Source: Prochlorococcus sp. AG-347-J20
GTDB lineage: Bacteria > Cyanobacteriota > Cyanobacteriia > PCC-6307 > Cyanobiaceae
Assembly: GCA_003281485.1 (NCBI GenBank)
Contig: QCBW01000009.1
Location: forward strand, 1 to 63,014
DNA: 63,014 nt
Direction: 5' to 3'
Below are positions 18,744 to 28,267 of this stretch, one piece after another. The first letter of the stretch is position 1. Each line of letters starts with the position of its first letter. The translations under genes were made by a program, and so were the position numbers. The notes beneath the pieces are model-generated. The model did no database searches. It was not told the origin of the DNA and worked only from the letters and a program-made list of their open reading frames with translations.

Positions 18744-19346
18744 ATGAAATATTTATTACCTCTAATAATTGCTCTTTCAATCTTTATTAACCCCATAAAC
18801 GGTTTTGCCGAGGAATTGATTCTTGGAGGAGGTTGTTTTTGGTGTTTAGAACATGATTTAGAGTCTTTAAAAGGAATTAATTCTGTACAAAGTGGCTATT
18901 CAGGCGGAGATTTACAGAATCCTACATACGAAAATCATGAAGGACACCAGGAAGTGGTTTTGGTGAACTATGATTCCAAATTGGTAACTTTACCTGAGAT
19001 ACTTAGGCTCTATTTCAGAAATATTGATCCTCTGGACGGCAATGGTCAATTTTGTGATCGTGGAAATTCTTATAGGCCAGTCATCTTTTTCAAAGATACA
19101 ACTGAGGAAAGTGATGCAATAAATGCAATTGTTTCCGCCTCTAATGAATTGCGTGTGCCATTAGAAGAAATATCTGTAGAACTAAAATCAAAAGGTCAAT
19201 TTTGGTTGGCTGAAGAATATCATCAGGATTTTGCTGAGAGAAATGAATTAAAATATAAGTTTTACAGATTCTCATGTGGAAGAGATCAGAGGTTGGATAA
19301 ATTATGGGGTGATAACGCTAGATCAACAAATCTTTGGAATGAATGA
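18744..19346 (+). CDS. msrA: Peptide methionine-S-sulfoxide reductase with signal peptide
   Basis: Reduces the S-epimer of methionine sulfoxide in proteins. The catalytic Cys31 lies in LGGGCFWCLE; SGYSGGDLQNPTYE and EYHQDFAERN are MsrA blocks, and a C-terminal Cys in RFSCGRDQR is a candidate resolving residue. The first 22 residues form a signal peptide (hydrophobic core 3-16, likely cleavage after GFA), so this MsrA should act in the periplasm or thylakoid lumen rather than the cytosol. It follows lpxB by 16 nt and may belong to the envelope operon. Confidence 0.93.
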   Translation: MKYLLPLIIALSIFINPINGFAEELILGGGCFWCLEHDLESLKGINSVQSGYSGGDLQNPTYENHEGHQEVVLVNYDSKLVTLPEILRLYFRNIDPLDGNGQFCDRGNSYRPVIFFKDTTEESDAINAIVSASNELRVPLEEISVELKSKGQFWLAEEYHQDFAERNELKYKFYRFSCGRDQRLDKLWGDNARSTNLWNE

Positions 19347-19357
19347 TTTAAATATAG

Positions 19358-20830
19358 TTATTTATTTTTAATCCATTGAACAAGAGTTTTAACTCCAAAA
19401 CCGGTTGCACCTGATGGATTAATTCCCTTATTCTTATCAGTCCAACAAGTCCCAGCAATATCAATATGAGCCCATTTAATCTCTTTATCAAAGAATTCCT
19501 CTAAAAACAAAGCAGCAGTTATTGACCCACCTGCCCTAGGGCCTGTATTTTTCATGTCAGCTATATGAGACTTTAACCCTTCTTTATAAGATTTTTGTAA
19601 AGGCATTTGCCATAATTCTTCTCCAGACTGGGCTGATGCAGCTTTTAGGTCATTTGCTAGATCATCATTATTGCTCCAGAATCCAGCTACATCATTTCCT
19701 AATGCAACAACTATTGCTCCTGTTAAAGTGGCGAGATCTATTATTGAATCCGGTTTTAAATTGGATGCGTAAGTTAAAGCATCAGCTAATGTGAGCCTAC
19801 CTTCTGCATCAGTGTTATTTATTTCAATTGTCTTACCATTAGATGCCTTAACTACATCACCAGGATGTACTGCAGATCCATTTATCATGTTTTCGCAAGC
19901 TGCCACAATAAAATGTATTTCTAGTCCCTTTGGTTTTATTGCTCCAAGTGCTTTTGCTGCCCCTAAAACTGCAGCGCTTCCGCCCATATCATATTTCATC
20001 ATTTCAATTTGAGATGCTCCTACTTTCAGATTGTATCCTCCAGAATCAAAGGTTAAACCCTTCCCAACAAGAGCAATCTTTTCCTTTATAGGACCCTCCG
20101 ACTTCAAAGTAAGGTGTATAAATTTAGGATCTAGGTCAGAACCTTTTGCTACAGCTAAATATGCACCCATTCCTAAATCTTCACAATCTTTTGCCTCTAA
20201 AATTTTTACTTCCAAACTATGATCCTCAGCTATTTGGGAAGCCTGAATAGACATTTCCTGTGGCGTAAGACTATTTGGAGGGGCGGCTACAAGTCTTCTA
20301 GCTAGTTCTACACCTTCACATATTTTTTCTGTCTCTTCAAAGCTAATATTCTCAAATTTTTTTAAATTCAAAAACTCTATTTCTTTAAGAACATTCTCGT
20401 CATCTTTTTTCTTGTTGAATCTATTGTCCTTATAAGCAGATAATCTAGCAGACTCTGCTAATTTATTTATTTCTATTTTTGAATTTATTAATTCCCAAGG
20501 TAGCAAGATGCTGATTTTTTCATTTTTATCAACAGTTTTTCTAATTAGATTTCCTATGGAGTTTTCTAAATCATTTTTTTTAAGGTCTTTCGATTTGCCA
20601 AGACCAACTATGATTAAAGTTTCTAATTTTTGATCTAAAAATTCAAAGCTTAGAGTTTTTCCTTTTTCTCCTTTGAATTTTTTTTGAGTAATTGTTTTTA
20701 GTAATAATTTTGGGTCAACAACAAAATTTATATTTTCAAGTTGGCTTGCTATTTCTTCCTCTAAAACTCCAAAAATTAATGAAGCACCTTGCCAGTTATC
20801 TAGATTTTTTTGGAATGTGGAAAATTGCAT
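19358..20830 (-). CDS. pepA: Leucyl aminopeptidase (M17)
   Basis: Cytosolic dimetal exopeptidase releasing N-terminal residues from peptides. The C-terminal catalytic domain shows the M17 signature [17 protein letters not shown], the metal-binding [17 protein letters not shown] and [16 protein letters not shown]. The N-terminal ~170 residues form the more variable domain. The length of 490 residues is normal. It is convergent with msrA and follows the GIY-YIG-like gene in the same direction. Confidence 0.96.
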   Translation of the reverse strand: MQFSTFQKNLDNWQGASLIFGVLEEEIASQLENINFVVDPKLLLKTITQKKFKGEKGKTLSFEFLDQKLETLIIVGLGKSKDLKKNDLENSIGNLIRKTVDKNEKISILLPWELINSKIEINKLAESARLSAYKDNRFNKKKDDENVLKEIEFLNLKKFENISFEETEKICEGVELARRLVAAPPNSLTPQEMSIQASQIAEDHSLEVKILEAKDCEDLGMGAYLAVAKGSDLDPKFIHLTLKSEGPIKEKIALVGKGLTFDSGGYNLKVGASQIEMMKYDMGGSAAVLGAAKALGAIKPKGLEIHFIVAACENMINGSAVHPGDVVKASNGKTIEINNTDAEGRLTLADALTYASNLKPDSIIDLATLTGAIVVALGNDVAGFWSNNDDLANDLKAASAQSGEELWQMPLQKSYKEGLKSHIADMKNTGPRAGGSITAALFLEEFFDKEIKWAHIDIAGTCWTDKNKGINPSGATGFGVKTLVQWIKNK

Positions 20831-20854
20831 TTGTAAAATGGATTTAATGAACTT

Positions 20855-21472
20855 TTAATCGTTTGTGAAAGTAGTTGCCCACCTATCTCGGGTTTCTTTA
20901 TTAAAGGGTGGTAACCATAAATATATCAGTTGCTGTTCTAATTTACGTCTTAATTTTACTTCTTTAGGAACATCTAAGAAGAAACGAATATCTTGATGAC
21001 TTGGGAGGTTATTCTGGGCTAGGGCTTCTTTATAGTTCATGAGGTAATTTTTACAGTCATGTTCTCCCTTCCATCTTTTATTTGCTACGTTTGTTTCTCC
21101 TATATAAAGGATTATTTTAGATTCCTCCATTGAGTCGATTACAAAATAAATTGCGGGACCATCATGTATATATTGATTTGTTCTCCAAAAGTTTAATGAT
21201 AATGGCTGCAGGGAAAACGGATCAAATTTCCTTTCATTTGAAATTGTATTTATAGGAAGACATGTTTGGTGCAAAGTTTTATTGTGGGCATCTTTTGAAA
21301 TTTTAAATTGGTGATTATGGATTTTATTTCTCCATTCAGTTAGGAGTTCGCCTTTGATTTTTAGATTATTTGAGTGTTGAAAATTAATTGATGTATTTAC
21401 ATTTGAACTAAATAATTCAAATTGTCTATTTTGATTTGAAATATTATTTACGTTGAATTTTTCCAATATCAA
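20855..21472 (-). CDS. GIY-YIG-like nuclease-domain protein
   Basis: Uncharacterised 205-residue protein. The C-terminal half (residues about 104-195) matches a GIY-YIG layout: AIYF at 107-110 in the GIY position, YIGETN at 123-128, Arg133 and His138 in the following helix, Glu179 in RRKLEQQ, and Asn191 in PPFNKETR. All key positions can be filled, so a nuclease fold is likely. Residues 1-100 have no recognised domain. The start is TTG at 21472 (TTG 21466 also possible); no in-frame ATG precedes the domain. Its partner or target is unknown, and it is single rather than next to mobile genes. Confidence 0.72.
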   Translation of the reverse strand: MILEKFNVNNISNQNRQFELFSSNVNTSINFQHSNNLKIKGELLTEWRNKIHNHQFKISKDAHNKTLHQTCLPINTISNERKFDPFSLQPLSLNFWRTNQYIHDGPAIYFVIDSMEESKIILYIGETNVANKRWKGEHDCKNYLMNYKEALAQNNLPSHQDIRFFLDVPKEVKLRRKLEQQLIYLWLPPFNKETRDRWATTFTND

Positions 21473-21617
21473 TGAAACATGTCTACTTAATTTAATTCTG
21501 AAAAAATATAAATCAAAGAATTATTTATAAACTAAAATTTATTAATGTTCTAATCAATTTAAAAGATTCTTGTTATCTTGTAATTGAGCCTTAATCTTGC
21601 TTAGTAAAAAAATAGAA

Positions 21618-21941
21618 ATGGGATTCTTTGAGTCAGACATCGTTCAAGAAGAAGCTAAAAAGCTTTTTACAGATTATCAAGAACTTATGAAACTTGGCTC
21701 TGATTATGGAAAATTTGATAGAGAAGGGAAAAAAATGTTTATCAAAAAAATGGAATCTCTTATGGATCGTTATAAGGTTTTTATGAAGAGATTTGAATTG
21801 TCTGAAGATTTTCAAGCCAAAATGACAGTAGAACAATTAAAGACACAGTTAAGTCAATTTGGGATTACTCCTGATCAAATGTTCGAACAGATGAATAAAA
21901 CCTTAATACGAATGAAGGATGAACTTGATAAAACTTCTTAA
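21618..21941 (+). CDS. DUF1825-family cyanobacterial protein
   Basis: Small acidic helical protein, 107 residues from ATG 21618 (MGFFESDIVQEEAKKLFTDY). An in-frame TTG at 21597 would add seven residues, but the family normally starts MGFFES, so the ATG is preferred. It is predicted to be nearly all helix, with no signal peptide or membrane segment. The family is widespread in cyanobacteria and has no established function. It precedes tyrS by 19 nt in the same direction, so it is probably the first gene of a DUF1825-tyrS-pyrF unit. Confidence 0.85.
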   Translation: MGFFESDIVQEEAKKLFTDYQELMKLGSDYGKFDREGKKMFIKKMESLMDRYKVFMKRFELSEDFQAKMTVEQLKTQLSQFGITPDQMFEQMNKTLIRMKDELDKTS

Positions 21942-21960
21942 ATTTAACGTTTAAAGCTTC

Positions 21961-23199
21961 ATGTCAGATAATTTAATATTGCCATCATGGCTGTCAAGAG
22001 GAATAGAAGAATATTTTCCAATTAAGGGAACAGATCAAACTTTCTTGGAGATAATTGATCATGCAAAAAAAAATAATAAAAAATTAAGGGTTAAACTGGG
22101 AATCGATCCAACTGGAACTGATATCCATCTTGGGCACAGCATATTGTTCAAAAAACTTAGGGCATTCCAAGATAATGGACATGTTGCAGTTTTAATTATT
22201 GGAGATTTTACTGCTCAAATAGGTGACCCAACAGGAAAAAATAAAACAAGAGTGCAGTTATCGGAAAAACAAGTTAAGGATAATGCAAAAACATACTTAA
22301 CCCAACTAGGAATGGGTAAACCAGCTAATGAGTCTATTTTAGATTTTGATTCAAAAGATAGAATAGAAATCAAATATAACAGCGAATGGTTAAAAGATTT
22401 AAATCTTAATTCGATAATTGAATTAATGGGGAGTGCAACAGTTAGTCAAATGCTAGCTAAGGAGGAATTTAATAAAAGGTACACTTCACAAGTTCCAATT
22501 GCTTTGCATGAATTTTTATATCCACTGTTACAAGGGTACGACTCGGTAGTCGTTCAATCAGATATTGAGCTTGGAGGTACAGATCAGAAATTTAATATTG
22601 CAATAGGAAGAGATCTTCAAAGGCATTTTAGACAAGAGCCTCAATTTGGAGTTCTTTTACCAATATTGACAGGTTTAGATGGAATTAAGAAGATGAGTAA
22701 ATCTGAATTTAACACCGTTGGTTTAACCGATGATCCTCTTTCAATGTATTCAAAATTAGAAAAAGTACCTGATAATATAATACCTACCTATTTTGAATTA
22801 CTTACTGAATTAGATTTAAGCTTGCTTGATAACTCAAATCCTCGTGAATTACAAAGAAGAATGGCTTTAGAAGTTACTACTTTATTCCATGGGTCTGAAG
22901 AAGCATTTAAAGCACAATCAAACTGCGAAAAATTATTTCTTGGACAAAAAGAAAAAGTTGGAGAAATTCCAGAGATTTCATTAAAAGAAATAGTTTTTCC
23001 AGTTAAGTTTTTTTACTTGCTAAGTGCGCTAAAACTTTTCAAATCTAGCAGCGAATCAAAAAGATCTATTAAAGGTGGGGGTGTAAAAATTGATAGTCAG
23101 AAAGTAATAAATCCTGATTTAGTTTTTAATTCAAACAATGATTTGGAAGGGAAAATTTTGCAAATTGGAAAAAAAATAATTAAGAGGTTTGAAAACTGA
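21961..23199 (+). CDS. tyrS: Tyrosyl-tRNA synthetase
   Basis: Charges tRNA-Tyr. The class I HIGH-like motif is [12 protein letters not shown], the tyrosine-binding region [21 protein letters not shown] is present, and KMSKS reads [12 protein letters not shown]-terminal S4-type RNA-binding domain covers about residues 345-410. The arrangement and length (412 residues) match the TyrZ-like subgroup. It lies 6 nt before pyrF. Confidence 0.96.
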   Translation: MSDNLILPSWLSRGIEEYFPIKGTDQTFLEIIDHAKKNNKKLRVKLGIDPTGTDIHLGHSILFKKLRAFQDNGHVAVLIIGDFTAQIGDPTGKNKTRVQLSEKQVKDNAKTYLTQLGMGKPANESILDFDSKDRIEIKYNSEWLKDLNLNSIIELMGSATVSQMLAKEEFNKRYTSQVPIALHEFLYPLLQGYDSVVVQSDIELGGTDQKFNIAIGRDLQRHFRQEPQFGVLLPILTGLDGIKKMSKSEFNTVGLTDDPLSMYSKLEKVPDNIIPTYFELLTELDLSLLDNSNPRELQRRMALEVTTLFHGSEEAFKAQSNCEKLFLGQKEKVGEIPEISLKEIVFPVKFFYLLSALKLFKSSSESKRSIKGGGVKIDSQKVINPDLVFNSNNDLEGKILQIGKKIIKRFEN

Positions 23200-23205
23200 A
23201 AATTT

Positions 23206-23934
23206 ATGAATAAAAGATTTAATTTAGAAGATAAAATAATATTGGCAATTGATGGATTAGATGTAAATCAAGCAAAATTACTTCTGGAAAAATGTCCTAA
23301 TATTAAATGGGTTAAAGTTGGTCTAGAGCTTTTTGTTAGGGAAGGTCCAAGAGTTATTGAAATATTAAAAGGTTTTAATAAAAAAATTTTTTTAGACTTA
23401 AAGTTTCATGATATTCCAAATACAATGCGTGCAGCATGTTTCGAAGTCTCAAAATTAGGAGTTGATATAATTTCTGTTCATGCTTCAGCAGGTTTAAAAG
23501 CCCTTAAGGATTCGAAGAAAGCATCTTTAGAAGGAGCCACATCAGTCAGTGTTAAACCTCCATTTGTTGTAGGAATAACTGTTTTGACAAGCTTTTCTCT
23601 TAAAGATTTTCAAACTGATCTTGATAGAAATAATTCAATTGAAGAAAATGTATTGAGACTTGCAAAACTGTCTTTTGATGCTGGATTAGATGGATGTGTT
23701 TGTTCCCCTTGGGAAGTAAAAATGTTGAGATCTATTTATAAGAATAATTTTGAACTTATTACACCAGGCATCAGATTAAATATTGACAGTAAAGATGATC
23801 AAAATAGAATTATGACTCCCCATGAAGCTATAGATAATGGTGCTTCTAAGCTAGTCATTGGTAGATCAATATCAAAAGCTCTAGATCCTAATATAGCTTT
23901 AATAGAAATATTTGAATCTATTGATTCTAATTAA
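23206..23934 (+). CDS. pyrF: Orotidine-5'-phosphate decarboxylase
   Basis: Last step of UMP synthesis. The catalytic Lys/Asp region appears as [17 protein letters not shown] and the C-terminal phosphate-binding part as ITPGIRL and [13 protein letters not shown]. The N-terminus [13 protein letters not shown] is typical of bacterial group I enzymes. The length of 242 residues is normal. It follows tyrS by 6 nt, and its stop interlocks with the plsY stop over 8 nt (CTAATTAA). Confidence 0.96.
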   Translation: MNKRFNLEDKIILAIDGLDVNQAKLLLEKCPNIKWVKVGLELFVREGPRVIEILKGFNKKIFLDLKFHDIPNTMRAACFEVSKLGVDIISVHASAGLKALKDSKKASLEGATSVSVKPPFVVGITVLTSFSLKDFQTDLDRNNSIEENVLRLAKLSFDAGLDGCVCSPWEVKMLRSIYKNNFELITPGIRLNIDSKDDQNRIMTPHEAIDNGASKLVIGRSISKALDPNIALIEIFESIDSN

Positions 23935-24511
23935 TTTTAGATTCTTCTCCATTAAGTAATCTTTTTATGTTTGTTCTATGTTTCCAGATTACTAATAATG
24001 CCACAATTAAACTTATAAAAAAATATGAGTGCATAAATTTACCTAGGTAAAAAAACATAAAAATAGGAAGTAAAATTGCAGCTGAAATACTGGATAAAGA
24101 AACAAATTTAGTTTTTGTTAGGACTATTAAAAAAATACCAAGAGATGCGAGTCCAACTTTCCAAGAAAGAGCTAAAAACATACCTAATCCAGTTGCAACA
24201 GCTTTCCCTCCTTTACCTCTAAGCCATATTGGCCAAATATGTCCTGAAATAGCGGATATCCCTGCTATAACTTCTATTAATCCTTGATCTGTGTAATATT
24301 GAGCAATTTTTACTGCAAGAAGGCCTTTCCCAACATCAATAATAAATACAAAAAGTGCTGGCCATTTCCCGACATTTCTTAAGACATTTGTAGCACCCGT
24401 AGATCCAGAACCTATAGTTCTTAGATCTATATTTTTGAGATATTTCCCAATTAAAAAACCTGTCGGAAGTGATCCTAAAAGATAACCTGTAAAAAATATT
24501 AAGATATGCAT
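23927..24511 (-). CDS. plsY: Acyl-phosphate:glycerol-3-phosphate acyltransferase
   Basis: Integral membrane enzyme making lysophosphatidate from acyl-phosphate and glycerol-3-phosphate. It has the family motifs [31 protein letters not shown] (motif 1 region) and [21 protein letters not shown] (motif 2 region), across about five membrane helices in 194 residues. It is the last gene of a minus-strand series with the DUF3086, DUF3119 and MlaE-like genes, 5 nt after the DUF3086 gene, which suggests a shared role in membrane lipid supply. Confidence 0.95.
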   Translation of the reverse strand: MHILIFFTGYLLGSLPTGFLIGKYLKNIDLRTIGSGSTGATNVLRNVGKWPALFVFIIDVGKGLLAVKIAQYYTDQGLIEVIAGISAISGHIWPIWLRGKGGKAVATGLGMFLALSWKVGLASLGIFLIVLTKTKFVSLSSISAAILLPIFMFFYLGKFMHSYFFISLIVALLVIWKHRTNIKRLLNGEESKIN

Positions 24512-24516
24512 AAAGC

Positions 24517-25527
24517 TTAGTTTAGTTCAAGATCATCGTAAATTTCATTATCTGAACCAGCAAATGCAACCCATAATGGGAATTGAAGTATTGGAATTTC
24601 AACAGAGGTTTCTGCTGCATCAATAATAATAAATGGCAATTCTTCATTCGCTTCTAATCTATCAGCTCTCTCGATGACACCTTCAGGCCTTTCAAAAAGA
24701 ACAATCCCACTATTAGGTCCAAAGTCATCCCTAGTAAGACCAAGTGAATCTTGAAGAATTCTTCTCCATTCACCTAATCGTTCAGGCTGAGAAGCTAAAA
24801 TAAGAGTCTGAAATTGATCTCCATATAATTCGCCAAGAATAGATATTAAACCCGCTGATAACAAAGCATTTTTTTGTCGAGAACCTCTACTTTCAAGAGA
24901 ACCTCTTCCGCCCATGTTAAAGAACCAATCATCCATAATTTCTATATCTGATGAATCAAGACTCCGTCTTAATTTCCATGGTTCTGCATAAAAGTCAGGT
25001 TGTTCTGTAAAACTTGAAAAGCAACTTTTTATAATCTCTTCATCTGGCTTAAATGTTTCAGAAAGAGCAGGAACATTAACTACATTGCTCGTTAGATTGT
25101 TTTGTTTTTTTTCATCGAGTGGAGATGGCTTTACGATTATTGGTTGAGAAACTAATTCAAGTTTCTCTACGTTTTGTGAAAGATTCTGCAAAGCTCCAGT
25201 TAAATACTCCTGAAAGCCTTTTACTCTCTTAGCGATATTATCTGACTGTCCTTTGAAATTTGACTCAATATCTTTTTCTAGTTCATTTTTTTTTGTTTCT
25301 AACTCTTTTATTTCTCTAACTAAAGAGTCTTTTTTTGAAACGAGATCTCTAAAAATTTCATTAGAAATTTCATCAAAAGATTTATTCGATTTGTCGTTTT
25401 TTGGTGTAATTTTTTTATTTTGCGTTGTATTTTTCTTACTAATTTGTTTGGTTTTATCATCTGAAATTGACTTGTCTGTTATTAATTCCTTCTCAGGATT
25501 GTTGTTAGAAATTTCTTTATTTGCCAT
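24517..25527 (-). CDS. DUF3086-family protein with N-terminal coiled coil
   Basis: Cyanobacterial protein of 336 residues. Residues 1-50 are Lys/Asn/Ser-rich and probably disordered, about 55-125 form a heptad-like coiled coil ([22 protein letters not shown] region), and the C-terminal ~170 residues are a globular DUF3086 domain ([29 protein letters not shown]). There is no membrane segment. The function is not established. The position between a DUF3119 gene and plsY, downstream of an MlaE/TGD1-like permease, hints at an envelope or thylakoid lipid role; that is inference only. Confidence 0.82.
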   Translation of the reverse strand: MANKEISNNNPEKELITDKSISDDKTKQISKKNTTQNKKITPKNDKSNKSFDEISNEIFRDLVSKKDSLVREIKELETKKNELEKDIESNFKGQSDNIAKRVKGFQEYLTGALQNLSQNVEKLELVSQPIIVKPSPLDEKKQNNLTSNVVNVPALSETFKPDEEIIKSCFSSFTEQPDFYAEPWKLRRSLDSSDIEIMDDWFFNMGGRGSLESRGSRQKNALLSAGLISILGELYGDQFQTLILASQPERLGEWRRILQDSLGLTRDDFGPNSGIVLFERPEGVIERADRLEANEELPFIIIDAAETSVEIPILQFPLWVAFAGSDNEIYDDLELN

Positions 25528-25562
25528 TTAAATAATTTTGATGATTAAGCTAATAATAAATT

Positions 25563-25979
25563 TTAGGAACTTTTTATTTCTAAGGAGTCAACTTTTTTTA
25601 TGAGCTCATCTTTTAATTGCTTTGGATTAAAAAGTATTGGCAACAGATGAGGACTTGACTTTTCTCTAAAATAAAAAATACCTGGGATTATAGGAAAAAA
25701 AAATTTCCATGATATCCAGTTCTTGAAAGGAAAAGTTCTAATCTCTTTACCTAATTGTAAAACGATAAAATCATCATTTGTTATTTTTATTCTTAGGGTA
25801 AATGACTGAAGTAATAAAAAAAAGCTAAAAGAAGCAAAAACTATAGTTGGCAAAGAACCAATATTTAAAAATAAAAGCATAAAACTTAGAAATATTAGAA
25901 TAATCGGCAATTGAAAAGATGGCGATATTATGACTGTCTCTTCTTTTTTGGGTTTAGTGTTAAACATAGAATTATCCAA
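25563..25979 (-). CDS. DUF3119-family small membrane protein
   Basis: 138-residue protein with two closely spaced hydrophobic helices (about residues 20-60: LPIILIFLSFMLLFL then PTIVFASFSFFLLL), followed by a soluble part with FIVLQLGKEIRTFPFKNWISW. This resembles a membrane-anchored PH-like or DUF3119 fold. Its start overlaps the end of the MlaE-like gene by 8 nt, implying translational coupling, and the DUF3086 gene follows. The function is unknown. The family is limited to cyanobacteria and plastid-bearing relatives to my knowledge. Confidence 0.8.
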   Translation of the reverse strand: MDNSMFNTKPKKEETVIISPSFQLPIILIFLSFMLLFLNIGSLPTIVFASFSFFLLLQSFTLRIKITNDDFIVLQLGKEIRTFPFKNWISWKFFFPIIPGIFYFREKSSPHLLPILFNPKQLKDELIKKVDSLEIKSS

Positions 25980-26727
25980 ATAAAATTTGTGTTAGTAATA
26001 CATCCATTAAAGATACAGTAACGAGAGTCATAACAACCGCACCTGTTGTACTTGTTCCAACTTCTTTTGGACCACCTTTAGTAGAAAGTCCATATCCACA
26101 AGCAATAATGGCAATAAGTAATCCGAAGACTACAGACTTTATTAACATTGAAGTTAAATCTGTGCTGGTTAAACTCACATTACCTGATCTTACAGATGTC
26201 CAAAAAACTATTGGAGGAACTTTATAAAAAATTGTGCTCCAAATTTGTCCACTCCATAAAGCTACAGATAAAAACAAAAGACACTGTATCGGAGACATTA
26301 TTACCATCGATAGCAACCTTGGAACTACCAAATATTGAACTGGTTCGGTCTTTAACATGGTTATTGCCTCAATTTGTTCTGTAACTTTCATAGTGCCCAG
26401 TTGAGCGGCATAGGCAGTGGCAACCTTTCCAGTCATTAAAGTGGCAGTTAGGAGAGGAGCCATTTCTCTTGCCATTCCTACCGCTAATAAACCTCCAATT
26501 TCACTTGATACTCCCATACTTGTAAGTTGTGATGCAACTTGAATATTAAAAACTGTACCTGCAGCAATTCCTGTAATTAATACAATTAACAAACTTCCAG
26601 GACCTGACTCCATAAGTTGCTCAAAGAGATCATTTTTAGAAATTTTACCTCTAAAGATAAAATTAATTGCTTGCCCACCAATGATTAAGCTGCTTAGGAG
26701 TCTTTTAAAAAAATTAGGATAATACAT
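25972..26727 (-). CDS. MlaE/TGD1-family ABC lipid transport permease
   Basis: Permease of a lipid ABC transporter, related to E. coli MlaE, plastid TGD1 and Ycf63. Recognisable segments are SLLIVLITGIAAGTVFNIQ, GLLAVGMAREMAPLLTATLMTGKVATAYAAQLGTMKVTEQIEA and LVVPRLLSMVIMSPIQCLL, the conserved MlaE core. It has five or six membrane helices in 251 residues. The matching ATPase and MCE-domain (MlaD/TGD2-like) genes are not in the window. It is the first gene of the MlaE-DUF3119-DUF3086-plsY series. Confidence 0.92.
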   Translation of the reverse strand: MYYPNFFKRLLSSLIIGGQAINFIFRGKISKNDLFEQLMESGPGSLLIVLITGIAAGTVFNIQVASQLTSMGVSSEIGGLLAVGMAREMAPLLTATLMTGKVATAYAAQLGTMKVTEQIEAITMLKTEPVQYLVVPRLLSMVIMSPIQCLLFLSVALWSGQIWSTIFYKVPPIVFWTSVRSGNVSLTSTDLTSMLIKSVVFGLLIAIIACGYGLSTKGGPKEVGTSTTGAVVMTLVTVSLMDVLLTQILFG

Positions 26728-26736
26728 ATTCTTATA

Positions 26737-28134
26737 TTAGTTTGTAATTATTTTTTGATCCCATTTTCTCATAATTAAAAGACCAATTATTACCAATATT
26801 GTGGGTATAAAACCAATACATAATCTAATAGTTAATTGCGCTGAGTAGCATTGTGCCATTATATTTAGACTATCTTTATCAAGAAAGCATGATTGATAAC
26901 CAGATAATTCTAATAAAACGCCTAATAATTGAACACTCAATGCGATGCCAATCTTTTGAATAAGTACCATCCAAGCAGTATATAAACCTGCTGGTTTTTC
27001 TGGATCTTCATCTATTGCATCTGGAAGTAGTGACCAAGGGATAAGAAAAGCAGTTGAAGCACCAATGCCAATAAGACAAATTATGAAAATTAAAAGAATG
27101 AACAGAAAAACGTTACCACTATTTAGGAATAAACTATCCCTAACTTCTGAAACGTTTGATAAAGAAGGTAAAAATAAAGCTGCTGTACATGAAATAATCC
27201 ACAAAAAAGCTCCATAGTTTAAAGCTGAAATTCTGTTTAATTTATTTGATACTCTGGTCCATATTTGTAAACCTATTAAGGCGCTAATCTGGAAAGGAAT
27301 TGGGATCCATTTCGCAATATCTGTTGGCACTCTAATTACATCCTCTACATATATCAAAGCTACAGTTTGCATCAATTGTAGGGCGCACCAGAGCAGAATA
27401 TATAGCGCAATAACTTTAAGGAATTTTTTATTTCTGAAGATTCTTTTGAATTGAAGTGTTACGGCCTCTACTTTGCCAGACGGTCTTCTGGCTTTTTTTG
27501 CAAATGGAGCCAATCCCCAACAAGAAATTAATGTTGTTGTAACTGCAATGCATCCACTTATCTTTCCCATTAAAAAATATTCATTATTTGCTGATCCTTC
27601 AGAACCTAAAACAACTCCAGCAATTATCAAACCAGTTAAACCTGCAATTATTGAGCCAGTAAATCTAGAAGCGTTTAACCTTGTTCTTATTGCAGTTTTT
27701 TCAGAAATTTCAGTTGATAAAGCTGCAAAAGGAAGATTAATACTTGTATAAGCAGTCATTACTATTATAGAAATTATGGCATAGTAAATTGTTTTATTTT
27801 CTATAGAACCTGATGGTATCCACCATATTGCAGATAAAGAAATACCAAGAGGAACAGATGCTCCCACCATCCAAGGTATTCTGGGCCCCCATCTTGATTT
27901 AGTCCTATCACTTAACCAACCAATTAATGGATCATTTATTGCATCCCATATCTTTATCAACATTAATAATGATCCTGCAATCATCACAGGTAAACCAGCT
28001 GTAATAAAGAATTTGAAGAGGAAAAAACCAAATTGCGTCGCGACCAAACCTGTTCCCGCATCTCCTAGTCCGTAAGAGCACATTAATCTTGTTGTCGATC
28101 TAGAAATATTTTTCTTCGAGTGTGAATTTTCCAA
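26737..28134 (-). CDS. GPH-type (MelB-like) sugar:cation symporter, MFS
   Basis: Twelve-helix transporter of 465 residues. The loop between helices 2 and 3 reads IGWLSDRTKSRWGPRIPW, matching the DRT(R/K)xRWGxxRPW motif of the glycoside-pentoside-hexuronide family. Later helices end in LLIMRKWDQK. The substrate is unknown. Some cyanobacterial members are annotated only as MFS. It is followed on the minus strand by the MlaE-like gene, 9 nt away, and is separated from a glycogen-debranching gene by a tRNA. A sugar-related role is possible but unsupported beyond family membership. Confidence 0.85.
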   Translation of the reverse strand: MENSHSKKNISRSTTRLMCSYGLGDAGTGLVATQFGFFLFKFFITAGLPVMIAGSLLMLIKIWDAINDPLIGWLSDRTKSRWGPRIPWMVGASVPLGISLSAIWWIPSGSIENKTIYYAIISIIVMTAYTSINLPFAALSTEISEKTAIRTRLNASRFTGSIIAGLTGLIIAGVVLGSEGSANNEYFLMGKISGCIAVTTTLISCWGLAPFAKKARRPSGKVEAVTLQFKRIFRNKKFLKVIALYILLWCALQLMQTVALIYVEDVIRVPTDIAKWIPIPFQISALIGLQIWTRVSNKLNRISALNYGAFLWIISCTAALFLPSLSNVSEVRDSLFLNSGNVFLFILLIFIICLIGIGASTAFLIPWSLLPDAIDEDPEKPAGLYTAWMVLIQKIGIALSVQLLGVLLELSGYQSCFLDKDSLNIMAQCYSAQLTIRLCIGFIPTILVIIGLLIMRKWDQKIITN

Positions 28135-28195
28135 TCTTTTTAGTTTGTTTATTGTTTGATAATGTATTATTGCAATGGTAATTCTATTACTTATT

Positions 28196-28266
28196 GCGGG
28201 CGTGGTTTAGTGGTAAAACCTCAGCCTTCCAAGCTGAAGATGCGGGTTCGATTCCCGCCGCCCGCT
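28196..28266 (+). tRNA. tRNA-Gly (anticodon TCC)
   Basis: Acceptor GCGGGCG (28196-28202) pairs with CGCCCGC (28259-28265), discriminator T at 28266. The anticodon stem TCAGC/GCTGA encloses CTTCCAA, giving TCC at 28228-28230. The T-arm is GCGGG-TTCGATT-CCCGC. No CCA is encoded. The converging debranching-enzyme gene ends 1 nt downstream. Confidence 0.97.
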
Positions 28267-28267
28267 T

